DNA of 64,000 nucleotides from Streptomyces purpureus (GTDB lineage Bacteria > Actinomycetota > Actinomycetes > Streptomycetales > Streptomycetaceae), in contig NZ_BMQQ01000007.1 in NCBI RefSeq assembly GCF_014648195.1, positions 124,001-188,000 of the forward strand, given 5' to 3'. This document shows positions 16,999 through 25,980 of the stretch, piece after piece (position 1 is the first letter of the stretch; the number at the start of each line of letters is the position of its first letter). Both the position numbers and the translations under genes were made by a program. Below the pieces are notes generated by a model, which worked only from the letters and a program-made list of their open reading frames with translations, was not told where the DNA came from and ran no database searches.

Positions 16999-18015
16999 TC
17001 ACAGCCGCCCGCGGAACACCGGCATCGCCCACCTCGGCGGCTCCGGCGGCGGCCCCGGCGGCGGAGGCGGGGTCCCCGGGACGGACCGGCGACGCCGGTC
17101 ACGCCCCCGGTCCCGGCCCGTCTCCGCGTCCCGTACCGCCGCCCGCACCTCGGAGACGAACTCCAGGCAGGTGCCGTACCGCTCCTCCGGGGACTTGGCC
17201 AGCGCCTTCGCCAGGACGTCGTCGAGCCCGGCGGGCAGGCCCGGACGCTCCCCGGTCAGCGGCGGCGGCGGATCGTACTGATGCGCCCAGAGCAGCGCCA
17301 TGTCGTCGTCGCGGCGGAACGGCGGCACCCCCGCCAAGGTCTCGTAGACGACACACGCGAGGCTGTACACATCGCAGCGCCCGTCCACCGGCTTGCCGGA
17401 GATCTGCTCCGGAGCCACGTAGTCGAGGGTCCCCACGAACTGGCCCACGCTTGTGAACCCGGTCAGCGACAGCGACTTCTTCGTCAGCCCGAAGTCGGTG
17501 AGGTACGCGTGCTCCGGACGGTCGCTGTCGATCCCCGCGGCGATCAGGATGTTGCCCGGCTTCACATCGCGGTGCACCAGATCGTGCGCGTGCGCCGCGT
17601 CCAGCGCCGAGGCCACCTGCAGGGCGATCCGGGCCGCCTTGTCGGGCGGCAGCGGCCCCTCCCGGTCCAGCAGCGCCCGCAGGTCCTGCCCGGCGACGTA
17701 CCGCATGGCGATGTACAGCAGCCCCTCCGTCTCACCGGCCTCGAAGACCGGCACGATGTGCGGATGGTCGATGGCGGCGGCCACCCGGGACTCGTGGGCG
17801 AACCGCTTGCGGAAGGTGTCGTTGCGGGCGAGCTCCGGCGCGAGCAGCTTCAGCGCGACCGTCCGGTCCAGCCGCAGGTCCCGCGCCCGATAGACCACCG
17901 CCATGCCGCCGCGGCCGATCTCGCCCTCCACGCGGTAGCCCGCGATCTGCTTCCCCAGCAGCCCGGACGGCCGCCCGGCGGGCAGATCGGGGTCGGTCGT
18001 ACCCGGCTCCGCCAT
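16999..18015 (-). CDS. Soluble Ser/Thr protein kinase (Hanks type)
   Basis: The 338-residue protein is a complete Hanks-type kinase: glycine loop GEIGRGGMAVVY, catalytic Lys in VALKLLA, HRDVKPGNIL catalytic loop, DFGLTKK, and the APEQ motif. It lacks the transmembrane helix and PASTA domains of PknB-type kinases and ends in a short basic and Pro-rich tail, so it should be cytoplasmic. Its ATG overlaps the stop of the upstream gene (TGATG), so translation is probably coupled to the SH3-like gene. The FHA-ABC exporter upstream in the same run is a plausible phosphorylation-dependent partner. Confidence 0.9.
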   Translation of the reverse strand: MAEPGTTDPDLPAGRPSGLLGKQIAGYRVEGEIGRGGMAVVYRARDLRLDRTVALKLLAPELARNDTFRKRFAHESRVAAAIDHPHIVPVFEAGETEGLLYIAMRYVAGQDLRALLDREGPLPPDKAARIALQVASALDAAHAHDLVHRDVKPGNILIAAGIDSDRPEHAYLTDFGLTKKSLSLTGFTSVGQFVGTLDYVAPEQISGKPVDGRCDVYSLACVVYETLAGVPPFRRDDDMALLWAHQYDPPPPLTGERPGLPAGLDDVLAKALAKSPEERYGTCLEFVSEVRAAVRDAETGRDRGRDRRRRSVPGTPPPPPGPPPEPPRWAMPVFRGRL

Positions 18016-18746
18016 CAGCCCTCACCCGCCCCGGCGCGCCCGTCCCGTTCCCCCGGGTCCACCTCCTGGGTCGGCCGCGGCTCGCCCCCGGCCTCCGGGA
18101 TGTCGGGCATCTGGGTGACCACCCGCGTCGGCTCGTGCCCCACCACCCCCGCGGGGGCCGTGTCGGGCCGTGGCGGCGCATCGAAGGCCACGGAGGCGGG
18201 CGCGGGCTCCGAGGGGGGCGGGGGAGCGGCGGCGGACGGTCCCGACGAGGCCGCGTACGTGGTCAGATGGGTGCCGTCGCAGTAGACCCAGCGCTCGTGT
18301 TCGGCGTCGTACAGCCACACCGCCTCGCCGTCGACGACCATCCCCACGCGCAGCCCCCGCGTCCGCCGCCGGAACGCCTCCCGGTCCGCCTTCCCCGCGA
18401 CCAGGTCCTCGGCGGCCCGCCGGAAGCGGCCGATCGACTCCTCCGCGCGGCCGATCAGCGGCCGCGGGTCGGCGGTCCTGCCCAGCGGCTGCCCGGCGGC
18501 CGGCGGCTCCGTCGGCACGGGGATCAGGAGCCGCCCGTCGACCCAGGCGGACCAGCCGTTGGCGCACACGATCCGCCCCCAGTCACCCACCCGGTCCACC
18601 AACTGCACCGGCAGGAACGGGTCGAGCGGCTCGGTCGGCAGGGCGGGGTCGGGAGCCTCCCAGGCGGGCAGGCCGTCACGCGGTACGACATGGGTCGGCC
18701 GGAAGTCCGGCACCACAGGACCGACGGAGCTGACGGGAAACGCCAT
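18015..18746 (-). CDS. Protein with SH3-like N-terminal domain, unknown function
   Basis: The 243-residue product has a small beta-rich domain at about residues 17-75 (THVVPRDGLPAWEAPDP, then VQLVDRVGDWGRIVCANGW) that looks like a bacterial SH3-type repeat, a helical middle (LIGRAEESIGRFRRAAEDLV), a second small beta unit (VYCDGTHLTTY) and a Pro-rich disordered tail with a TQ-rich stretch. No export signal is visible. It lies between the FHA-ABC gene (27 bases) and the kinase (1-base overlap), so it is probably an adaptor or substrate in that signalling set. Confidence 0.6.
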   Translation of the reverse strand: MAFPVSSVGPVVPDFRPTHVVPRDGLPAWEAPDPALPTEPLDPFLPVQLVDRVGDWGRIVCANGWSAWVDGRLLIPVPTEPPAAGQPLGRTADPRPLIGRAEESIGRFRRAAEDLVAGKADREAFRRRTRGLRVGMVVDGEAVWLYDAEHERWVYCDGTHLTTYAASSGPSAAAPPPPSEPAPASVAFDAPPRPDTAPAGVVGHEPTRVVTQMPDIPEAGGEPRPTQEVDPGERDGRAGAGEG

Positions 18747-18773
18747 GAGCAGCGCCTACTTTCGCTACCTTCG

Positions 18774-21311
18774 CTACTTACGCATGATCACGGGCTCGTG
18801 CCGGCGCAGCAGCCTCGCCACCACGAAGCCGAGCACCACGGACAGCACCACCAGCATCCCCATGTCGAGCAGCCACGCCCCCAGGGTGTGCTCGAACAGC
18901 GGATCGCCGGTCTTCTCGTTGGGGGCGATCTTCCCGATGTCGATGGTGGCGCCCATCGCGCCGAACGCCCACCGGGACGGCACCAGCCACGCCAGCTGCT
19001 CGATGACCGGCGAGCCCTGGACGGTGAGCAGTCCACCGCAGAACACCACCTGGACGATGGCGAGCAGTACGAGGAGGGGCATCGTGACCTCCTCCTTGCG
19101 CACCAGCGCGGAGACGAACAGGCCCAGCATCATCGCCGTGAACGACAGCATCGCCACCGCGAGCGTCAGCTCCACCAGCGGCGGCATCAGCACACCCTTG
19201 CCGTCCGGGACGTTGAGGGGGACGCCGATGAGGCCGACCAGCGTCAGCACGACGGCCTGGACGACCGTGACCGTACCGAGCACGACGATCTTGGACATCA
19301 GATACGCGGATCTGGACAGGCCGACGGCTCTCTCCCGGCGGTAGATCGTCCGCTCCTTCACCAGCTCCCGCACCGCGTTGGCGGCGCCGGTAAGCACCCC
19401 GCCCACACAGAGGATGAGCAGCACGTTCATCGTCGACTCGGGGCCGAACGAGCCTTCGGACAGGGCGCGGGCCATCGCGCCCATCACGAACGGCAGCGCG
19501 ATCATGATCGCCAGGAAGGTCCGGTCGGCGCCGAGCGCGGCCGCGTACCGCCGTACGAGCGTACGCAGCTGCGCGCCCCAGCTCTGCGCCTTCGGCGGCG
19601 GGGCGGGCGGGGAGACGTCCGGCCGGGCGGCGCCCGCCGGCGGCGGACGCCGCAGGGCGCCCGCGATGTACTGCTGGTGGAAGGGGGAGTGGCGGTACTG
19701 CCCCGCCCAGTCCCGCTCCCGGTCGTTCTCGAACGCCTCGAACGCCTCGGGCCACTGCGTGTAGCCGAAGAAGGCGAGACTTTCCTCCGGCGGACCGTAG
19801 AAGGCGATCCGGCCGCCCGGCGCGAGGACGAGAAGCCGGTCGCAGACGTCCAGGCTGAGCACGCTGTGGGTGACGACCACGACCGTACGGCCGTCGTCGG
19901 CGAGCCCGCGCAGCATGTGCATCACGGAGCGGTCCATGCCCGGGTCGAGCCCGGAGGTCGGTTCGTCCAGGAAGAGCAGCGACGGCTTGGTGAGCAGTTC
20001 GAGCGCCACGCTCACCCGTTTGCGCTGGCCGCCGGAGAGGGAGTGGATCGGCTGGTCCGCGCGCTGCTCCAGGCCGAGCTCGCGGATGACCTCGTCGACC
20101 CGGGCCCGGCGTTCCGCCTTCGCGGTGTCCTCGGGGAAGCGCAGCTCGGCGGCGTATCCGAGGGCGCGCCGGACGCTGAGCTGGAGATGCAGGATGTCGT
20201 CCTGCGGGACGAGCCCGATGCGCTGGCGCAGTTCGGCGTAGTCGCGGTACAGGTCGCGGCCGTCGTACAGCACCGAGCCGTGGTCGGCGGGCCGCAGCCC
20301 GGTCAGGGCGTTGAGCAGGGTGGACTTGCCGGCGCCGCTCGGCCCGACGACGGCCAGCAGGCACTTCTGCCCGACCGGGAACGACACCTGGTCGAGGAGG
20401 GTCCTACGCCCCCGGTCGACGGTGACCGCCAGGTCCTCGACGTCGAGACAGACCTCGCCGGTGTCCGTGAACTCGACCAGGTTGTCGCCGATGAGGCAGA
20501 GCGCGCGGTGGCCGATGCCCACGATGTCGTGGGGGGTGACGCGGGCGTGGGTGACCCGGGCTCCGTTGAGGAAGGTGCCGTTGTGGCTGCCGAGGTCGTC
20601 GATCCAGTACGTGCCGTCCGGATGGGCGCGCAGCTCGGCGTGGTGGCGGGAGACGACGAGATCGTCGATGACGAGGTCGTTGTCGGCGCCACGCCCGATC
20701 CGTACGGTCCGCGTGGGCAGGGGCCGGACGGAGGTCGGCTGCCGGAAGGTGCCGGTGGCGTCCGGGTGCGAGACGGACGAGGGGCGGGGCGGCGCGGCGA
20801 GGGGCGCCGACCGGAGACCGGCGTCGTACTCGGGCGGGGACTCGGATTCGGGCGGGGCTGTGAATTCGGGCGGAGCCTCGGATACGGGCGGCACCGCGAA
20901 ATCGGGCGGAGCCTCGTATTCGGGCGCGGGTTCCGCGGAGACCTCGGCCTCGGGTGGCGGAGGGGCCGGGGGAGGCTCGGGTGGCGGGGGCACATGACCG
21001 GTGAGGACCGCGCGGGGGCCGTCGTCGGGGTGGCCGAACCGGATGACGCTGCCGGGGCCCACCCCCCAGTCGTGGATCCGGTGGCCCTCGGTGAAGGTGC
21101 CGTTGGTGCTGTCCTCGTCCGTCAGCGTCCAGTGGTCGCCCTCCGCCCGCAGCACGGCGTGATGCCAGGAAATCCGGGCATCGGCCAGCACGATGTCGCT
21201 CAAGGGGTCGCGCCCGATGCGGTAGACCCGGCTCGGGCTCATCACGGTGGAGTCCCCGTCGATGTCGAGGACCAACTCCGGTGCGGGGGGCACGACGGGA
21301 CGCTCTCCCAT
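18774..21311 (-). CDS. FHA-domain ABC transporter (ATPase and permease fused)
   Basis: The 845-residue protein has two FHA phosphothreonine-binding domains (YRIGRDPLSDIVL near residue 30 and VRIGRGADNDLVI near 210), an EAPPEF/SPPEY-type repetitive linker between them, an ABCG-like nucleotide-binding domain (GPSGAGKST Walker A, LSGGQRKRVSVA signature, LLFLDEPTSGLDP Walker B) and a six-helix ABC2 membrane domain at the C-terminus. It should export or flip a small molecule under control of Thr phosphorylation. The downstream kinase is the natural partner. The start ATG lies after an AT-rich AAAATTTT stretch with no strong ribosome binding site. Confidence 0.88.
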   Translation of the reverse strand: MGERPVVPPAPELVLDIDGDSTVMSPSRVYRIGRDPLSDIVLADARISWHHAVLRAEGDHWTLTDEDSTNGTFTEGHRIHDWGVGPGSVIRFGHPDDGPRAVLTGHVPPPPEPPPAPPPPEAEVSAEPAPEYEAPPDFAVPPVSEAPPEFTAPPESESPPEYDAGLRSAPLAAPPRPSSVSHPDATGTFRQPTSVRPLPTRTVRIGRGADNDLVIDDLVVSRHHAELRAHPDGTYWIDDLGSHNGTFLNGARVTHARVTPHDIVGIGHRALCLIGDNLVEFTDTGEVCLDVEDLAVTVDRGRRTLLDQVSFPVGQKCLLAVVGPSGAGKSTLLNALTGLRPADHGSVLYDGRDLYRDYAELRQRIGLVPQDDILHLQLSVRRALGYAAELRFPEDTAKAERRARVDEVIRELGLEQRADQPIHSLSGGQRKRVSVALELLTKPSLLFLDEPTSGLDPGMDRSVMHMLRGLADDGRTVVVVTHSVLSLDVCDRLLVLAPGGRIAFYGPPEESLAFFGYTQWPEAFEAFENDRERDWAGQYRHSPFHQQYIAGALRRPPPAGAARPDVSPPAPPPKAQSWGAQLRTLVRRYAAALGADRTFLAIMIALPFVMGAMARALSEGSFGPESTMNVLLILCVGGVLTGAANAVRELVKERTIYRRERAVGLSRSAYLMSKIVVLGTVTVVQAVVLTLVGLIGVPLNVPDGKGVLMPPLVELTLAVAMLSFTAMMLGLFVSALVRKEEVTMPLLVLLAIVQVVFCGGLLTVQGSPVIEQLAWLVPSRWAFGAMGATIDIGKIAPNEKTGDPLFEHTLGAWLLDMGMLVVLSVVLGFVVARLLRRHEPVIMRK

Positions 21312-21467
21312 GCCGAAAATTTTAGCTTTTCGTCCACAAATGCGCCCTGGGAGGAGCGCCGGAAGCGGCGGCACGGCCATTCGCCCCGGTTCAGGTCTCA
21401 TTCCACCGATCCGGGTAAGCATGGGAGAGAGTGTGTTCCCGACGTCCTTGATCGAAAGCGGTTGACC

Positions 21468-22655
21468 ATGGCGGTGGAGGAGAGGCCCGGCACTTCGACG
21501 ACGACTGGGGCGGTGGACGGTGTGCCGTACGGCTCATCGGCCAGGACCGGCACGGACGCGGAAGCCCTCGTCTCCCCGGTCAATTCGCACAACGAATGGG
21601 ATCCGCTGGAGGAGGTCCTCGTCGGACACCTCGAAGGCGCCACGATTCCCTCCGACCACCCGGTCGTGACCTGCAACATTCCCCCCTGGGCGGCGCGGTT
21701 GCAGGGGCTGGCCGCCGGCTTCGGGTATCCGCGCCGGCTCACCGATCCGGCGCGGGAGGAGCTCGACCAGTTCGTCGCCCTCCTGCGGTCCCTCGGCATC
21801 ACGGTCACCCGCCCGGACCCCTTGGATCACAAGCAGCGCTTCCGCACCCCCGACTGGTCGTCGCGCGGCTTCGCCAACAGCTGCCCCCGCGACAGCATGC
21901 TCGTCATCGGCGACGAGATCATCGAGACACCGATGGCCTGGCCCTGCCGGTACTTCGAGACCCACGCCTATCGCGGGATCGTCAAGGACTACTTCCGGCG
22001 CGGCGCGCGCTGGACGTCCGCCCCGAAGCCGCAGTTGACCGACGAGCTCTTCGACCCGGACTTCCGCGTCCCCCGGGGCGACGAGCCCATGCGCTACATC
22101 CTCACCGAGTTCGAGCCGGTGTTCGACGCCGCGGACTTCGTACGCGCGGGACGCGACCTGTTCGTCACCCGAAGCAACGTCACCAACCGGATGGGCATCG
22201 ACTGGCTGCGCCGCCATCTGGGACCGGGCTACCGCATCCACGAGATCGAGAGCCGCTGCCGGATGCCCATGCACATCGACACGACGTTCCTGCCGCTCGC
22301 CCCCGGCAAGGTCCTGGTCAACCCCGAATACGTCGACATCGACCGTCTCCCGCCCATGCTGAACTCGTGGGACATCCTGATCGCCCCCGAGCCCAACCCC
22401 ATCGACGAGCGCCTGCTGAAGCTCACCTCGATCTGCGGCAAGTGGCTCAGCATGAACGTCCTCATGATCGACGACAGGCGGGTCATCGCCGAGCGGCACC
22501 ACACGAACATGCTGCGCGCACTGGAGAGCTGGGGGTTCGAGCCGATCCCCTGCGACCTGCTGCACTACGCGCCGTTCGGCGGATCGTTCCACTGCGCGAC
22601 CCTCGACATCCGCCGCCGGGGGACGCTCGAATCGTATTTCCCCGACAGCCCCTGA
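21468..22655 (+). CDS. Amidinotransferase (glycine/inosamine amidinotransferase type)
   Basis: The 395-residue protein has the pentein fold of L-arginine:glycine and inosamine-phosphate amidinotransferases: SHNEWDPLEEVLVG near the start, NSCPRDSMLVIGDEI (Asp ligand), MPMHIDTTF (active-site His) and the nucleophile Cys in FGGSFHCATLD near the C-terminus. It should move the amidino group of arginine to an amine acceptor. There are no streptomycin-type genes around, so a guanidinoacetate-type product is as likely as an aminocyclitol one. It is divergent from the FHA-ABC gene across a 156-base spacer. Confidence 0.85.
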   Translation: MAVEERPGTSTTTGAVDGVPYGSSARTGTDAEALVSPVNSHNEWDPLEEVLVGHLEGATIPSDHPVVTCNIPPWAARLQGLAAGFGYPRRLTDPAREELDQFVALLRSLGITVTRPDPLDHKQRFRTPDWSSRGFANSCPRDSMLVIGDEIIETPMAWPCRYFETHAYRGIVKDYFRRGARWTSAPKPQLTDELFDPDFRVPRGDEPMRYILTEFEPVFDAADFVRAGRDLFVTRSNVTNRMGIDWLRRHLGPGYRIHEIESRCRMPMHIDTTFLPLAPGKVLVNPEYVDIDRLPPMLNSWDILIAPEPNPIDERLLKLTSICGKWLSMNVLMIDDRRVIAERHHTNMLRALESWGFEPIPCDLLHYAPFGGSFHCATLDIRRRGTLESYFPDSP

Positions 22656-22763
22656 CAGGGACCCATCGCCTCGGCCCTTGTTGTCCCTTGTCCCTCGGCC
22701 ATCGGTCCCACTAGGTTCGGAGCCTGTAGAAAGCGCTCTCCCCGCCCCGCCTGGAGGCCGGCG

Positions 22764-23438
22764 TTGCCGCGCACCGAACTGATCGTCTACACCCGCACAC
22801 TCGGCTACCGCCACGACTCCATCCCGGCCGGGGCCCAGGCGCTCGCCGAACTCGCCGCCGAGCTGGGCCTGCGCGCGGAAGTGACCGAGGAGCCGGGGGT
22901 CTTCACCGCAGCCCGGCTCGCGCGCTGCGCCGCCGTCGCGTTCCTCTCCACCACCGGGCCGGTCCTCGACGACACCGGGCGCGCCGCCCTGGAACCGTAC
23001 GTGCGAGACGCGGGCGGCGGCTTCCTCGCCGTCCACGCCGCCGCCAACGCCGAACCGGACTGGCCCTTCTACCGCACCCTGCTCGGCACCCGCTTCGACG
23101 GGCACCCGGAGATCCAGCCCGCCGAGATCAGCGTGGCCGATCCGCACCACCCCGCCACCGCCCATCTCCCGGCCCGCTGGCGCTGGACCGACGAGTGGTA
23201 CAACTTCACCGCGCACCCCCGCGACGCCGGCGTCCACGTACTGGCCCGGGTGGACGAGTCCACGTACCGCGGGGGCACCCTCGGCCCCGACCATCCGCTC
23301 GCCTGGTGCCACCCGGTCGGCCGCGGACGCGCCCTGTTCACCGCCCTCGGCCACGCCACGGAGGCCTACGCCCACCCCGACTTCCGCGCCCACCTGTCCG
23401 GCGCGCTGCGCTGGGTGACGGGGACGGGCCGCGCCTGA
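22764..23438 (+). CDS. ThuA-domain protein
   Basis: The 224-residue protein has the ThuA fold (class I glutamine-amidotransferase-like): VYTRTLGYRHDSIPAG at the N-terminus, GGGFLAVHAAAN, DEWYNF, and HPVGRGRALFTALGH at the C-terminus. ThuA domains are linked to trehalose and other sugar use, but the activity is unclear. The TTG start is chosen because TGGAGG lies at correct spacing and the conserved N-terminal strand begins directly after it. It is followed by an aldehyde dehydrogenase gene 102 bases downstream. Confidence 0.8.
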   Translation: MPRTELIVYTRTLGYRHDSIPAGAQALAELAAELGLRAEVTEEPGVFTAARLARCAAVAFLSTTGPVLDDTGRAALEPYVRDAGGGFLAVHAAANAEPDWPFYRTLLGTRFDGHPEIQPAEISVADPHHPATAHLPARWRWTDEWYNFTAHPRDAGVHVLARVDESTYRGGTLGPDHPLAWCHPVGRGRALFTALGHATEAYAHPDFRAHLSGALRWVTGTGRA

Positions 23439-23540
23439 CCCGCGTTGCGGGCGGGCGCCCCAGGCGGCAGGGTCGAAGAGGCGACCGACCCACGACGAGG
23501 CCCCCTGCCCGGCGACAGGTCCCAGCGACGAGGAGGACCC

Positions 23541-24935
23541 ATGCCCATCGCCACGGTGAATCCCGCGACCGGCGAGACCCTGCGCACGTACGAGGCCCTC
23601 GGCCCCGAAGCCGTCGAACGGTGCCTCGCCGACGCCGAGGCCGCCTTCCGGGCGTACCGCACCACCGGATTCGCCGAGCGCGCCGAGCTGCTCAACCGCG
23701 CCGCCGCTCTCCTGGAGGAGGACCAGGAGGACATCGCGCGCACCATGACCACCGAGATGGGCAAACCCCTCGTCGCCGCCCGCGCCGAGGCGGCCAAGTG
23801 CGCCAAGGCCATGCGGTGGTACGCCGCCAACGCCGAGTCCCTCCTCGCCGACGAGTACCCGGCCGACTCGGACGTCCGCGACTCGGGCGCCTCCAAGGCT
23901 CGCGCCCACTACCGGCCCATGGGCGTGATCCTCGCCGTCATGCCCTGGAACTTCCCGCTCTGGCAGGTCGTACGGTTCGCCGCCCCCGCCCTCATGGCCG
24001 GCAACGTCGGTCTCCTCAAACACGCCTCCAACGTCCCGCAGACCGCGCTCTACCTCGGCGAACTCTTCCACCGCGCCGGCTACCCCCGCGGCTGCTTCCA
24101 GACCCTGCTGATCGGCTCCGGAGACGTCGAGACCGTTCTGCGCGACCCCAGGGTGGCCGCGGCCACCCTCACGGGCAGCGAACCGGCCGGGCGCGCGGTC
24201 GCCTCCGTCGCCGGCGACGAGGTGAAGAAGACGGTCCTGGAACTGGGCGGCAGCGACCCGTACGTGGTGATGCCGTCGGCCGACATCCCCAAGGCCGCCA
24301 AGACCGCCGTCACCGCGCGCGTGCAGAACAACGGCCAGTCCTGCATCGCCGCCAAGCGCTTCATCGTCCACACCGACGTGTACGACGAGTTCGCCGAACG
24401 GTTCACCGCGGGCATGGCCGGGCTCGCCGTGGGCGACCCGCTGCTCTCCTCCACCGACGTCGGGCCCCTCGCCACCGAGCAGGGCCGCGGCGACGTGGAG
24501 GCCCTCGTCGACGACGCCCTCCGCAAGGGCGCCACGGTGCTGTGCGGCGGCCGGCGCCCGCCCGAGCAGCCGCGCGGCTGGTTCTACGAGCCCACGGTCC
24601 TCACCGACGTCGGCCCGGCGATGCGCATCGACCAGGAGGAGGCCTTCGGGCCGGTCGCCACGCTCTACCGGGTCGCGAGCCTCGACGAGGCCGTCGACCG
24701 GGCCAACCACACCCCCTTCGGCCTCAGTTCCAACGTCTGGACCCGCGACGACACCGAGATCGCCCGCTTCGTGCGCGACCTCCAGGCCGGTGGCATCTTC
24801 TTCAACGGCATGACCGCCTCCCACCCGGCCTTCCCCTTCGGCGGCGTCAAACGCTCCGGCTACGGCCGCGAGCTGTCGGGCCACGGCATCCGTGAGTTCT
24901 GCAACGTCACGACCGTGTGGCACGGAGCCGAGTAG
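23541..24935 (+). CDS. gabD: NADP-dependent succinate-semialdehyde dehydrogenase
   Basis: The 464-residue protein is a complete aldehyde dehydrogenase: MPWNFPLWQ, LTGSEPAGRAV, the Glu general base in LELGGSDPYVV and the nucleophile Cys in NNGQSCIAAKRF. The N-terminus (ATVNPATGETLRTY) and GGVKRSGYGRELS end match the succinate-semialdehyde dehydrogenase branch (GabD/YneI type), which converts succinate semialdehyde to succinate in GABA breakdown. No GABA transaminase is adjacent. The ATG follows AGGAGG. Substrate assignment within the ALDH family is likely but not certain. Confidence 0.85.
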   Translation: MPIATVNPATGETLRTYEALGPEAVERCLADAEAAFRAYRTTGFAERAELLNRAAALLEEDQEDIARTMTTEMGKPLVAARAEAAKCAKAMRWYAANAESLLADEYPADSDVRDSGASKARAHYRPMGVILAVMPWNFPLWQVVRFAAPALMAGNVGLLKHASNVPQTALYLGELFHRAGYPRGCFQTLLIGSGDVETVLRDPRVAAATLTGSEPAGRAVASVAGDEVKKTVLELGGSDPYVVMPSADIPKAAKTAVTARVQNNGQSCIAAKRFIVHTDVYDEFAERFTAGMAGLAVGDPLLSSTDVGPLATEQGRGDVEALVDDALRKGATVLCGGRRPPEQPRGWFYEPTVLTDVGPAMRIDQEEAFGPVATLYRVASLDEAVDRANHTPFGLSSNVWTRDDTEIARFVRDLQAGGIFFNGMTASHPAFPFGGVKRSGYGRELSGHGIREFCNVTTVWHGAE

Positions 24936-24944
24936 CCGTAACGG

Positions 24945-25964
24945 TCAGGAGTCGTCCGCCGAGCCCGCCCACTCCACCAGCCGGTCCGCCGACCAGGTGT
25001 TGATCACCCGCTCGGGTGGGACCCCGCACTCCTCCGCCCGGGCACAGCCGAAGATCTGCCAGTCCAGCTGACCCGGGGCGTGGGCGTCCGTGTCGACGGC
25101 GAAAAGGGTGCCCGCGTCGAGGGCGCGGTGGATCAGGCGGCGCGGCGGATCCAGGCGCTCCGGACGGCTGTTGATCTCGACCGCCGTGCCGGACTCCGCG
25201 CACGCCTCGAACACGCGGTCCGCGTCGAAGGTGGACTCCGGCCGGCCCCGGCCGGTGATCAGCCGGCCCGTGCAGTGGCCGAGCACGTCCATCAGCGGAT
25301 TGCGGACGGCCTTCACCATCCGCCGGGTCATCGCGGGCGCGTCCATCCGCAGTTTCGAGTGGACCGACGCCACCACGAGATCGAGCTGTTCGAGGAGCTC
25401 CGGCTCCTGGTCCAGGGAGCCGTCCAGCAGGATGTCGCACTCGATGCCCGTCAACAGCCGGAACGGCGCCCACCGTTCGTTGAGCTCCGCCACCACCTCC
25501 AGCTGTTCACGCAGCCGCTCGGGCGACAGACCACGGGCGACGGTCAGCCGCGGCGAGTGGTCGGTCAGCACCGCCCACTCGTGGCCGAGCGCCGCCGCCG
25601 CCCGCCCCATCGCCTCGATCGACGAGCCGCCGTCCGACCAGTCGGAGTGCAGATGGCAGTCCCCGCGCAGCGCGGCCCGTAGCCGCTCACCGCTCTCCGT
25701 CCGGGGCAGCGGGGCCTCCTCCTCCAACCGGACCAGATAGGAGGGCACTTCACCGGCGAGCGCCTCCCGTACGACCTTCGCCGTCTTCGGTCCGATGCCC
25801 TTGACGTCCTCCAGCGTCCCGGCCGCGGCGCGGCGCTCGGCCTCACCCGGCGCCATCGCCGCGACCGCCTCCGCCGCGCCGCGGAACGCGCGGACGCGGT
25901 ACGTCGGTTCCTGGGACCGCTCCAGCAGGAACGCGATCCGGTCCAGCGCCGCCACCGGGTCCAT
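24945..25964 (-). CDS. PHP-domain phosphoesterase with helix-hairpin-helix N-terminus
   Basis: The 339-residue protein has a PolX-like helical/HhH region (AFLLERSQEPTYRVRAFRGA, VKGIGPKTAKVVREAL) followed by a PHP metallophosphoesterase domain with GDCHLHSDWSDG, TDHSPRL, GIECDILLDG and VDTDAHAP metal-ligand motifs. It lacks the family-X polymerase palm, so it is a stand-alone nuclease/phosphatase-like unit related to PolX or histidinol phosphatase. The AAGGAGG before the ATG is ideal. It begins 16 bases after the SpoIIE-type gene on the same strand and is probably cotranscribed. Confidence 0.85.
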   Translation of the reverse strand: MDPVAALDRIAFLLERSQEPTYRVRAFRGAAEAVAAMAPGEAERRAAAGTLEDVKGIGPKTAKVVREALAGEVPSYLVRLEEEAPLPRTESGERLRAALRGDCHLHSDWSDGGSSIEAMGRAAAALGHEWAVLTDHSPRLTVARGLSPERLREQLEVVAELNERWAPFRLLTGIECDILLDGSLDQEPELLEQLDLVVASVHSKLRMDAPAMTRRMVKAVRNPLMDVLGHCTGRLITGRGRPESTFDADRVFEACAESGTAVEINSRPERLDPPRRLIHRALDAGTLFAVDTDAHAPGQLDWQIFGCARAEECGVPPERVINTWSADRLVEWAGSADDS

Positions 25965-25980
25965 CGCCGACCTCCTTACG

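Noticed and set aside
21468..22655. Streptomycin-type cluster suggested by the amidinotransferase
   Set aside because: No aminocyclitol, kinase or sugar genes are adjacent.
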